Shown in pieces: positions 36,014 through 46,643 of a stretch of DNA of 64,000 nt. The stretch's first letter is position 1. Every line of letters starts with the position of its first letter. The DNA is from Ampelocalamus luodianensis (taxonomy: Eukaryota > Streptophyta > Magnoliopsida > Poales > Poaceae). Both the position numbers and the translations under genes were made by a program. The DNA is taken from positions 23,132,875 through 23,196,874 of the forward strand of contig CM070623.1 of NCBI GenBank assembly GCA_036346255.1, given 5' to 3'. The notes beneath the pieces are model-generated. The model searched no databases. It saw only the letters and a list, made by a program, of their open reading frames with translations, and was not told where the DNA came from.

Positions 36014-37565
36014 TGTTGGTGATATGCCCTAGAGGTAATCATGGAGATGATTGTATCATGTCTATGTTTATGAGTTCTTGAATAAATGTTTATGAGTATG
36101 TGACTTGTTGGTGAAACTCTTCGACTTGTAAGATGTCGTTCTAAAAGTATCCCTGGTCGAATGTCACTGATCGGAACACCAATGACTCTACGACCAGCGC
36201 ATATATTGATTGATAACCATGTTTCACCGGTCATGGATATAGGGATATCGAATCAATAATGTGAACACATGTTAGAGAACATGGGGTTGGATTGACCCAC
36301 CTTGAGACACTATTGAGATTGTTATGATTCTGTGTGTCATTAGTTGGTCTTAAGCAATGATGATGTATAATCCTTAGACCTGAGATCAGCATGGTTCCCT
36401 ACATGTGTAACAAAGACTCTTAGGTTGCCAAACGCTACTCGTAGCTGGGTAGTTATAAAGGTAGCTTTCGGGTATGCTATGAAACATGCCGAGGGATGTG
36501 ACTGGTCGAATATGGGATTTGCCCCTCCTAACATAACGGGAGAGATGTCTCTGGGCCCCTCGAAGTGGTCGGATAAAGAAAGTGCATGACCATGCCACTA
36601 GTGTTCGACCACATAAGGTTATCCGAAAACTCGATCGAGAAAGTATTGAACAGTCCATGGATGACACATTATCTCACCTGGAGTTCAAACCAGATATCGT
36701 GAGGCAAAGGGAGAATACTAGAGTAAGTCGCTTAGTTCGATCAAATCCAGACAAGTCGTATGGTGAAACGAGCAAGTCGTAGACTGATCGAACGAAATCA
36801 CAGAGTGGTCGAAACCTGGTCGTAAGGAGTTACGAACTAGTCGTGACCGAGTGCGAACTAGTCGTTCAAAGATAGGACCTGGTCATAAGTGATGAGGACC
36901 TAGTCGTAGATCATATTGCATTAAGGTTCGTCCCATATAATTTTTGTGTATTCGGGAATCCTTATGTCCTGCTACGGACCGCTACGACTCGTGGTCGGAA
37001 AGGGTTTCCGAGTCACAACCGATTACGCATAAACCTAACGGGTCACACACTTAATGGGATGGAACAAACCAGTACGAATACGATTCGTCAAACGTGTTCG
37101 GATAGGATCCGACACGAGGCACTATATATAAGGAGATGCTTGAGCCTAGTAAAAGGGGGAAGCAAGAGTGACACGTGAGTTGTTTCCACCGAAACCCTAG
37201 CCACCATCTTCTTGAGAGAGCCTTCCCGTGCGACTTGGTGCTAGCACACAGGCGTATGGTTATTCCTTCTCTGGACGTGTGGATACCGTAGAGGTGCTAC
37301 TGCGGTCGCTGTTGCGCTAAGGACGATCCGCAATCTTCACAAGGAACTGCAGAGATTGCTGGAGGAGACGATCGACTACGAGGACGTTGGACGATCATCT
37401 ACGACCATGACATCGGCGCGTTCTTCGTCGGACTAGGTCGCCCGACTTACTTCACGATCGCAAGATCGGTGGTAATGATCTGTGATCATCTATCTTGCTT
37501 GGCATCCTGGTTTACGTGGTAGAAATTTTGAATTGTTGCTAGCGTAGCCTACCCGTATCCCTATA
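36014..37565 (+). repeat. 5' LTR of the copia element
   Basis: 1552 bp, ending CCCTATA (the other LTR ends CCCTACA, so the terminal CA has become TA). U3 holds many TAGTCGT/TGGTCG motifs (36690-36925). A TATATATAA box lies at 37123-37131, followed by a leader with AAACCCTAGCC. Confidence 0.92.
37123..37131 (+). promoter_or_regulatory. TATA box of the copia 5' LTR
   Basis: TATATATAA about 440 bp before the LTR end, conserved in the 3' LTR at 47798-47806. Confidence 0.7.
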
Positions 37566-37566
37566 G

Positions 37567-37579
37567 TGGTATCAGAGCC
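37567..37579 (+). other. Primer-binding site (tRNA-iMet) of the copia element
   Basis: TGGTATCAGAGCC, one base after the 5' LTR. Confidence 0.9.
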
Positions 37580-37805
37580 ATCCTGCATAGTTTTTGATCT
37601 AGATCGGTCGCATATACTGGATATGTGGCAGTAGTAGATTGGATCTATTACTGGTTTGGTCTGATAACCTTGATTGGTTCATATGGACAAAACGATCTAG
37701 GCACTGGTCGATAGGATCGATCTTTGTTCGGCGATTGTAGATGGGATTTTCAAGGAGGCACAAATAAAGAGCACCATATGATTCACTTGACCTATTTTTC
37801 GACTA

Positions 37806-37810
37806 CCTTG
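37806..37810 (+). repeat. Target-site duplication of the solo LTR, left copy (CCTTG)
   Basis: CCTTG is repeated at 41594-41598. Confidence 0.9.
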
Positions 37811-40800
37811 TGTAAGGACCCCGGATTATTGGAATTTAAGCCGAATTAAAAATTACACTAAAAGCATAATTAACAATTAAGAACAGTTCGGTCCTTAATT
37901 AAAAATCATACTAGAAGCATAAATTTAATAAGGTATAAATCCAATATTCAGGTTCCCGGATATATGTCTTACAATGGTTCCCAGGATCAGTGACTATTGC
38001 ACATATATCCTTAAACAACATTGCATCACACATACAAGACATACATTTACATAATTAAACATAGGATGATACACTTGGTTTCATTCTACAATATAAGTGA
38101 CTTGGTCACAACAAAAGTATGAGATCAATACATCTGTCCTTACTCCTCTGTTTTCCAACTCAATAGTATTAACCTTTTACTTAACCAAACAGCGCCCATA
38201 CACCGCGTGTGGAAGTACGTTGGGGGCTTGAATCTTCAAGTCAATTTGTTCAGTCCTTAATCAATCCAGACAAGACAACCACATTTCCCAAATCTCGTGC
38301 ACTAAGGCACCATCACTAGCATCCACTTGTCCAGATCTAGAATCAGTTTGTCAAACCCAGTTTGGTTTCATTTCAGTTTAAAAGACTGAACAAAGAATCT
38401 AAAGAAATGTAAATTCATTTATTGTCCCCAAGTCTAACAAGATAAGCTTGTCAAACACTAACGTTCTACAGACTGCATGGCTAAGCAAATTCTGAGATTA
38501 ATTATGTAGTATACAACACTACTCTAAGTTTGAGTGTATGATCAGATTTAAGGTAAGCCACAAATATTAGGTTATAACTAGCTACTAACATATCACAATT
38601 ACTTTTTAGGAAAATAGCATGCAACAGTTGTCACTGTATTTTTGGATACCTACAGTACAAAATTTTGGGATCAACATAGTGCAGAGAGGATGCTTGCCTT
38701 GATAATAATAAATTTCTTGTTCAGGTGCTGATGGTTCAGAAAGAGAATCAACCACTTCACAAGATTCAGAATCTAAAAATACAAAATCCAAGAAACAACA
38801 ATAAGAAATCCATAAGTCAAAGTATTGACAAAGAAGGCATGATCAAGATTATAATGCATGATTAACAACATGCTGAAGCTATACCTACCCTAATAAAGAT
38901 AATAACCCATATTACTCTCTACTGTCACTAATTGTCAAAAATTAGGGTTTAGGTTAAAGTTACAGTTTCAGGTTTTGGAAAAACTGAAAACAGAACAGAT
39001 TATATAAAACAAACAGAGCTTGCTGCTATATTACTTTATGGAAAATAATATTTTGGTGTAAGTTATAGTTAAATAAGTAAAACCAAAAGTCTACTTTAAC
39101 ACTTAATACCACTAACTGACAAAGATTTGAAAGTGATAACCCTGTTGTGCATACTGTCGGTTTAACCGACAACATGACCGAGGAACAACTGATTACCCTA
39201 GTGCCAGATTGTGAAGCATGCTTAAGTAAAACTCTTTGCTTAAGTTATAACTATCCCTTCGGTAGACCTAGCAACCTAGACTGGACCCCGCTAACCTTGA
39301 TCAACAAGTTTAACAGAAAGGAGGAAGCTACAGCTTTTGTCGGTTTTGCCCGACAATAACAATCAGAGAAGGATTTTCGCTAACTAGCCAATTTGAAGAC
39401 ATTAAGAATCAAAAGAACAACTGCTTATGCTACTAGGGTTTAGCTAAGACCTAACTAAGCTGAAAAGATAACCAGGGAAACCCTAGAGCTTGAAAATGAT
39501 ATGAAAGACTGAAAAGTTATCAAAAGTAACTTTTTAGTAAAAGCAAGACTTGAGCATCACATGCACAAGGGAGTGATTCTAGAGAGCTGCTGAGGTCCTT
39601 AGGGAACTCAAGGTGGAAAGAAACAAGGACAAAGCTTACTAGCCGGAGTTGGAGAAGGAGAAGTTGAGTTTTCGACCGAAATAAGAAAGATGCAAAATGC
39701 ACAACTCCTGCTTGATAAAGAACGATATTAACGAAGGACTTTAGTTAACTGGATCATAACACAAGATCTTGACAGAAAAGGGTGTAGAGTACCTCACCGG
39801 AGCAAGAAATCACCACGGTGGGCTCCAACCGGCTCGGTTCAATAGAGAGCAAGATCAGGGGTTCCACCTACAAATGATGCCCGAAACTCTCATTACAAGA
39901 TGAGTTATGCATAGATAGAAATGAACAAGAATGAGAGCAAGAAAGCTTCACTGGAAAGGACAAAAAGAAGGTGAAGAAAGATCTCTCGGTCAATAATGGA
40001 TGTGAGCTCAAAAGTTAGGGTTTATATAGAGTGTAAGCCTACAGAGCAAACGGGAAGTGTCTAGAATTGATGCGGTGGCAATATGGTGCCAGGTGTTAAG
40101 GAAGGATTTGCCAAAATCGTGGCGGAACACCACCGCTCCGGCAACGAAGTCGGCGGCGATGTACAGGCGCGAGGAGGAAGAGAGATGCCCCACTGACAAG
40201 CGGGCCCCTCTGTCAGTCGCATCAAATTACGACAACACAGTTCACTATAAACTCAAAAGATTGGCAGCCGTTCAATTGGAAGTGGACGGCGGCGATAAGA
40301 TGGACAAATAACATTCAACCGGTATCTTTCAATATGGGCCACACGATTCTAATCTAACGGTCATACCAAGATCCAGTTGTAATCCCACAAGAAAGAAGGA
40401 GCACCGTAGGATTCAAATCCCACGGTCAGATGAGGATCTGACCTTATGCGCACGCGGCCGAAGAGATACCGTTGGATTGAAATCCGGTGGTCACAAACAA
40501 ATGCGCGCCTTTAAGTTCAAAACGAAAAAGGACGGCGCGATTGGATCTAAAGTCAATGGTGGAGATCAAAGTGGAGTCCGGGTGGTCCGAACGTCACCGC
40601 CCCTCTCGATCGCCCGATTTAGATCCAAGGGCTCAGATTCAATGTGGCGTTCGGGTGACCCGAACGACCCACTAGATCTGGCCCGCTTATTGAGAATCCA
40701 ACAACTCACGTTTATCAAGACCTTTACCATAAAAAAATGGTACAGCCCAATAAGTGTGCGCCGCGCGATTTAGATCCTACGGCCAGGATTGAATGGCTCT

Positions 40801-41593
40801 ACGGGCTGGCTCGAACGACACAATGAATCCGGCCTGTTTGCTTGGAAATCAACGGCCACAAATTGGGACACGCTTAGGATCTTGAATCAAGATCGGATGC
40901 TGTTGGATAACGATCCAACGGTGGAAATTGTGTCGCCTGCGTGGAGGACCAGCACGACGCCGCAAATCTTGACCGTCCGCTTGGAGATCTACAACTCGCG
41001 TTCACTTAAAGTTTGAGGCTAAGCTCAACGTGACTGAGCCGGACCATGTTGCACCGGTTGGATCCAACCGCTCGGCTCGGGTCACTATAGTGCCAAAGTT
41101 TAGGGTTTGGCCGAAAGAATTGACTAACCCATTTCAATTCTTCAAAAGTTTGACCAAGACTTTTAAAATAGCAATTAAATTTGTAAAAATATGAAATTTT
41201 GCAAAGATGCTACTGGGATCATATATGTCCCAAATAAAATTTAAAAACCACTGTCTCACTTGTTAAAATACATAAATAGTTACATTAACCCGAATAGGTT
41301 TATTTAAAGTCGAATACTTTTCTCCAGGTCAAAATAATTTCTAACAATTGGACAAAATTATTCTTGGCCAAAATAATTCATCTAGTTTTTAATAAAAATA
41401 CGTCACAGTCATAATACGTTGTGACTGGTATTTTCATTTGAAGTTTATAACAAATTAGAATATGGGCTAGAAATGAGAGGTTTAGAATTGTAACACACAT
41501 CCGAAATTTCAAAATGAATAATGATGTTATGAACAATGACTCATTCTCGCTCATAAAGCATCTTATTATCATATTTAAAATCGGGTCATTACA
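37811..41593 (-). mobile_element. Solo LTR of a gypsy element, inside the copia leader
   Basis: 3783 bp, TGTAATGACCC...GGTCCTTACA on the minus strand, flanked by CCTTG duplications and with no internal domain. This is the expected product of LTR-LTR recombination. It is related to the 50617 LTR family: shared blocks include AAGTGACTTGGTCAC (38094-38108 against the minus strand of 54696-54715) and TATATAAACCCTA in the promoter. The interval 40300-41000 carries repeated GGATTxAATCC-type motifs, and 37850-39950 is AT-rich without a gene. TATA box on the minus strand at 40021-40028. Confidence 0.9.
40021..40028 (-). promoter_or_regulatory. TATA box of the solo LTR
   Basis: The minus strand reads TATATAAA followed by CCCTAACTTTTGAGCTCA, matching the TATA-to-leader stretch of the LTR at 52240. 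Confidence 0.6.
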
Positions 41594-41598
41594 CCTTG
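41594..41598 (+). repeat. Target-site duplication of the solo LTR, right copy (CCTTG)
   Basis: Matches 37806-37810. Confidence 0.9.
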
Positions 41599-42703
41599 CC
41601 TGATACTCTAGCGAGGGGCGCCGCCCCTTTGAACCCCGCCCGCTAACCGGCTAGCGGGACCGTCGTGATGGGTTTTCGTACCGTGCGTTATAGATAGTAT
41701 GTGTTCATGTTGCCTGATAGAATTAGATTCTATGCATAACTTGTTTTTGTAGGGTTTAATGTTAATAGTATGGCCCATTGTGTATGTGATGCATGAATGG
41801 ATTTTCATGGCCTGCGTGTCATGCTGTGAGATAGCCATCGAGCTACATATTATTGTATAATGGCCTGCGTACCGACATGTGATGCTTGAAATTATCCTAT
41901 GTAATTCTTTACTAGCGTTTATGAGTAAATGCTTAGTAGATGAATGCGGTCGGAGACTTCTAGCATGGTGGTCGGAGAACAGGAAGCATGCTGATGGAGA
42001 TCGACATGTTAAGGGCCATACTATTTCGTAGTTTAATTTGATTATCTGTGAATATTTGAGTTTATTTCTGTTTTGCTATTTAATCATGTTTTATCATTAG
42101 ATGTTTTGACATGATAGAATAGTATCCCTTAAGAAAATTAAGTAAAATTGATGCCTTTCCAATTGCTGCACCTATCACGATTTTGATCGTTAATTGGTAG
42201 GTCTACCAAAGTAGGGTGCCATTAACTATCTTAATAAGATGGGGTGGGTGTCGGACACCCACATGCATAGTGTTGGTTTGACTTGACAAGGCTATCAAAA
42301 TAGTTTTGGGCCTTGAGGCATGGTGTTGGAAGCCGAGGCATAAAGATGCCACCCAACAAATAAGAGTCATATGCGATATGATTGGCAAGAGGTTGCCTAC
42401 CTTAAATCACTAGGTTTCTAGCAGTGATGTCAAAGCTCACTAGAACTTATTGACTTACGGATCTTGGACTCACTATATGTTGTTTGAGGGAAGCATGGTT
42501 TATAGTGGGAGTATCTTTTATTATCTATTGTTAAGTTGAGTTTTACCACTGGTCGTATGATGATACGACCAGGTCCAGACAAGTCGTATAGTGATACGAG
42601 CAGGTCGTAGACTGGTCAAACATAACAACTGACATGAGTGATTAATAGAAGGTCTTTCATAAACATAGTGCTGAATCTTTGTATATATTTTCTGTTGTAG
42701 ATC
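41599..42703 (+). other. Copia leader between solo LTR and gag
   Basis: Untranslated leader, no coding signal. It carries two GC-rich perfect hairpins (41614-41628 and 41639-41658), a further hairpin at 42549-42572, and a 52-bp stretch (42570-42621) nearly identical to LTR U3 sequence at 47419-47470. Leader RNA of copia elements carries packaging and dimerisation signals; assigning these hairpins to that role is inference. Confidence 0.6.
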
Positions 42704-43672
42704 ATGGTACCTACTACTTCTTCTGCACCTACCTTTAATTTACGATCTATTCTTGAAAAGGAAAAGTTGAATGGTTCAAATTTTATTGGCTGGTTTCGAA
42801 ATCTGAGAATTGTTCTCAAACAAGAAAAGAAGGAATATGTTCTAGAGAATCCCTATCCTGAGGAACCGAGTGCTGATGCTACTCGAGCTGAAAAGAATGC
42901 TTATGAGAAGCATTGCAATGACGTAGTCGATGTGCACTGCCTAATTCTTGCAACCATGAACTCCGAGCTTCAGAAGCAATATGAGACCACGGATGCTTAC
43001 AATATGATTGTGAGTCCGAAGGGTATGTTTCAGGATCAAGCAAGGGCAGAGAGGTACAATACCTCTAAGGCATTATTTTCTTGCAGGCTATCAGAAGGTA
43101 ACCCGGTCAGTCCTCATGTGATCAAGATGATTGGTCTCATTGAGAGCTTGGAAAAGCTTGGTTTTCCCCTTAGCCAAGAGTTGGCTACTGATGTGATTCT
43201 CCAATCACTCCTTGCGAGCTTTGAGCCCGTCATACTGAATTTTCATATGAATGGTATGGAGAAATCAATGACCGAGTTACATGGTATGCTTAAGGGTGCT
43301 GAGGAGAGCATCAAGAAAAGTTCCAATCATGTGATGATGGTTCAAAAGATTACAACATTCAAGAAGAAGGGTAAGTCGGGAAAGGAAAAAGGCAAAGGAA
43401 AGACTAAAGATGAGATCAAGAGTCTCAAGGCTAAGCTTAAGAAGCTTAAATTGGGTCCTAAGCCTGACACAGAATGTTACCATTGTCATGAGACTGGGCA
43501 TTCGAAGAGAAATTGCAAGAAGTACTTGGCAGAAACGAATAAGAACAAAGGAAGTATGACTTCCAGTTCAGGTATAAATGTTATACAAATTAATCTTGCC
43601 ACTTCTCCGACCAGTCTTGGGTATTTGATACCGGATCAGTTGCTCATATTTGCAATTCGATGCAGGGACTAA
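42704..43672 (+). CDS. gag: Copia gag (UBN2-type capsid with CCHC zinc knuckle)
   Basis: The frame is open from MVPTTSSAPTFNLRSILEKE at 42704 for 322 codons. Residues about 15-230 show the copia gag pattern: LNGSNFIGWFRNLRIVL, the ATMNSELQKQYE segment, ERYNTSKALFSCRLSEG, LGFPLSQELATDVILQSL. A Lys-rich stretch leads to the zinc knuckle CYHCHETGHSKRNC (43474-43515). The protein forms the virus-like particle and binds element RNA. The start Met follows the leader directly. After the knuckle, about residue 300, the frame drifts away from homology, because the protease continues in another frame from about 43600. The true gag-pol junction therefore contains a frame change of unknown origin. Confidence 0.85.
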   Translation: MVPTTSSAPTFNLRSILEKEKLNGSNFIGWFRNLRIVLKQEKKEYVLENPYPEEPSADATRAEKNAYEKHCNDVVDVHCLILATMNSELQKQYETTDAYNMIVSPKGMFQDQARAERYNTSKALFSCRLSEGNPVSPHVIKMIGLIESLEKLGFPLSQELATDVILQSLLASFEPVILNFHMNGMEKSMTELHGMLKGAEESIKKSSNHVMMVQKITTFKKKGKSGKEKGKGKTKDEIKSLKAKLKKLKLGPKPDTECYHCHETGHSKRNCKKYLAETNKNKGSMTSSSGINVIQINLATSPTSLGYLIPDQLLIFAIRCRD

Positions 43673-46623
43673 TAAGGAGTAGAAGTTTGGCAAGAGGAGA
43701 TGTTGATCTTCGCGTAGGCAATGGAGCAAGAGTTGCTGCATTAGCTGTTGGCACTTTACTATTAGCTTTACCTTCAAGATTAGTTATGGAACTAAATAAT
43801 TGTTATTATGTTCCAGCCTTGAGCAAAAATATTATTTCTGCTTCATGCTTAGGAGTAGAAGGTTATGAATTCAGAATAAAGAACAATTGTTGTTCAATTT
43901 ATTTTGAAGATATGCTTTATGGCCATGCTCCATTGGTGAATGGATTGTATGTTTTGAATCTTGAGGATATGCCTATTTATAACGTTAATGCTAAAAGACT
44001 TCGACCCAATGAATTGAATCCCACTTTTATCTGGTATTATCGACTAGGTCATATAAATGAGAAGCGCATGATGAAGCTCCATAAAGATGGTCTTTTGACC
44101 TCATTTGATTTTGAATCATTTGAAACATGTGGATCTTGTTTACTTGGCAAGATGACCAGAGGTGAAAGGGCGAGTGACTTGTTGGCCCTTGTACATTCGG
44201 ATGTATGTGGACTTATGAGCACGTAGGCCAGAGGTAGTTTTCAGTACTTCATAACTTTCACTGATGATTTCAGCAGATATGGCTATGTCTACTTGATGAG
44301 ACATAAGTCGGAATCCTTTGAAATGTTCAAGGAATTTCAAAATGAGGTGCAAAATCAACTTGGCAAGACAATCAAATGTCTACGATCAGATCGTGGAGGT
44401 GAATATTTGAGCCATGAGTTTGGTGATCATCTAAAGAAGTGTGGAATTGTTCCACAACTCACTCCACCGGGAACGCCTCAATGGAATGGGGTGTCTGAAT
44501 GACGGATCCGAACATTGTTGGACATGGTTCGGTCAATGATGAGCCAATCTGATCTTCCATTGTAGTTCTGGGGATACACTCTAGAAATAGCGACTTTCAC
44601 TTTAAATAGGATTCCATCAAAAACAGTAGAGAAGACACCATATGAGATATGAACTGGGAAGTGTCCCGGTTTGTCTTTTCTCAAGGTATGGGGTTGTGAG
44701 GCATATGTCAAACATTTGACGTCTGATAAACTCACACCCAAGTTTAATAAGTGCTTCTTTGTGGGGTATCCTTAGGAAACTAAAGGATATTACTTTTATA
44801 AGCAGGATGAAAACAAAGTGTTTGTTGCCCGTAATGGTATCTTCTTGGAGAAAGAGTTTCTTTCCAAAGGAGTCAGTGGGAGTAAGGTGCAACTCGAAGA
44901 AATTTGGAAAACAATCGAAAATGTTTCAACTCCTACTGATCCTCTACAGGATGAACAAAATGTTGTTAAATCTGTAGATGAAGCATCAGCCCCACGTAGA
45001 TCTAAAAGGCCACGTCAATTACTTGTAAGGTATGGGCATGACGCTTTATTATTGAATAATGGTGAGCCTAATACTTATTCGGAAGCGATGGTAGACCCAG
45101 ACTCTGAGTCATGGGTTAAGGCCATGAGATCCGAAATGAAGTCCATGCATGACAATCAAGTTTGGAACTTAGTTGATGCACCTGATGGTGTTAAAACCAT
45201 TGAGTGCAAGTGGATTTTTAAGAAAAAGATAGATATAGATGGAAATGTTCACATTCATAAGGCACGACTAGTTGCGAAGGGTTTCAAACAAATTCAAGGT
45301 GTTGATTATGATGAAACCTTCTCTCCTGTCGCTATGCTTAAGTCTATCCGGATCATTCTAGCTATTGCTGCATATTTTGATTATGAGATATGGCAGATGG
45401 ACGTCAAAACGGCTTTCCTAAATGGAAACCTAAGTGAGGATGTGTATATGACACAGCCTGAAGGTTTTGTCGATCCAAAGGAAGCTAGAAAGGTATGCAA
45501 GCTTAAGAAGTCCATCTATGGATTAAAGCAAGCATCTCGGAGTTGGAACATTCGTTTTGATGAAGTGGTCAAAGGGTTTGACTTCATCAAGAATGAAGAA
45601 GAACCTTGTGTTTACAAGAAGGTTAGTGGGAGCAAGCTTGTGTTTCTGATCTTGTATGTAGATGACATACTACTGGTCGGAAATGATATTCCAATGCTTG
45701 AATCTATTAAAAATTTATTAAGAAATAGTTTCTCAATGAAAGATTTAGGAGATGCAGCATATATTCTTGGTATAAGGATCTATAGAGATAGATCTAAGAG
45801 GCTAATTGGATTAAGCCAAGACATGTACATTGACAAGGTGTTGAAACGGTTCAACATGCAAGATTCCAAGAAGGGTTTCTTGCCCATGTCACATGGTGTT
45901 AATCTTAGCAAGACTCAGTGCCCTACGACCACTGATGAGCGAGACAAAATGAGTAGAATTTCATATGCTTCGGCTATCGGATCTATCATGTATGCCATGC
46001 TGTGCACACGACTAGATGTGTTGTATGCTCTAAGTGTTACGAGCAGATATCAGTCAGATCCAGGTGAAGGTAACTGGATAGCAGTCAAGAATATCCTTAA
46101 GTACTTATGCATCCTTGTATTTGGTGGTGAGGAAGAGCTGGTCGTAAATGGTTACACCGATGCTAGCTTCCAAACTGACAAGGATGATTTCAGATCGCAA
46201 TCAAGGTTTGTGTTTTGTTTAAATGGAGGAGCAGTAAGCTGGAAAAGTTCCAAGCAGGGAACGGTTGCTGATTCTACAACAGAGACTGAGTACATTGCGG
46301 CTTCGGAAGCTGTGAAAGAGGTCGTATGGATTAAAAAGTTCATTAATGAGCTAGGTGTGGTTTCGAGTGCTTCCAGTCCAATGGACCTCTATTGTGATAA
46401 TAGTGGGGCCATTGCACAAGCAAAGGAGCCAAGATCGCATCAAAAGTCCAAGCATATTCTTCGGTGATATCACATTATTCGTGAGATCGTTGAGAGAGGT
46501 GATGTGGAGATATGCAAAGTGCACACGGATTTGAATATTGCTGATCCGTTGACAAAACCTCTCCCGCAACCTAAGCATGAGGCGCACACAAGAGCTATGG
46601 GTATTCGATACCTATATGATTGA
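43600..46623 (+). pseudogene. pol: Copia pol: protease, integrase, RT, RNase H, one frame with six stops
   Basis: A single reading frame runs from the protease motif WVFDTGS (DTG at 43627-43635) to a terminal TGA at 46621. It includes the GAG-pre-integrase region (WYYRLGHINEKRM, CGSCLLGK), the integrase core (FTDDFSRYGYVYLM, LRSDRGGEY, TPQWNGVSE), and RT of the RVT_2 type (WIFKKKIDIDGN, MDVKTAFLNG, YVDD at 45655-45666). RNase H follows (GYTDASF, STTETEYIA, LYCDNSGAI), then an ADPLTKPLP tail. Stops at 44224, 44500, 44563, 44650, 44773 and 46465 inactivate it. No internal frameshift was seen after 43600. The domain order (integrase before RT) confirms copia. Confidence 0.9.
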
Positions 46624-46629
46624 CTCTAG

Positions 46630-46643
46630 TGCAAGTGGGAGAT
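46630..46643 (+). other. Polypurine tract of the copia element
   Basis: GCAAGTGGGAGAT directly before the 3' LTR start, the usual copia PPT form. Confidence 0.85.

Noticed and set aside
36386..36667. 93-codon minus-strand frame, with a similar one at 47066-47344
   Set aside because: Both lie in copia LTR U3, antisense to the element, and the two copies diverge in the way non-coding LTR sequence does.
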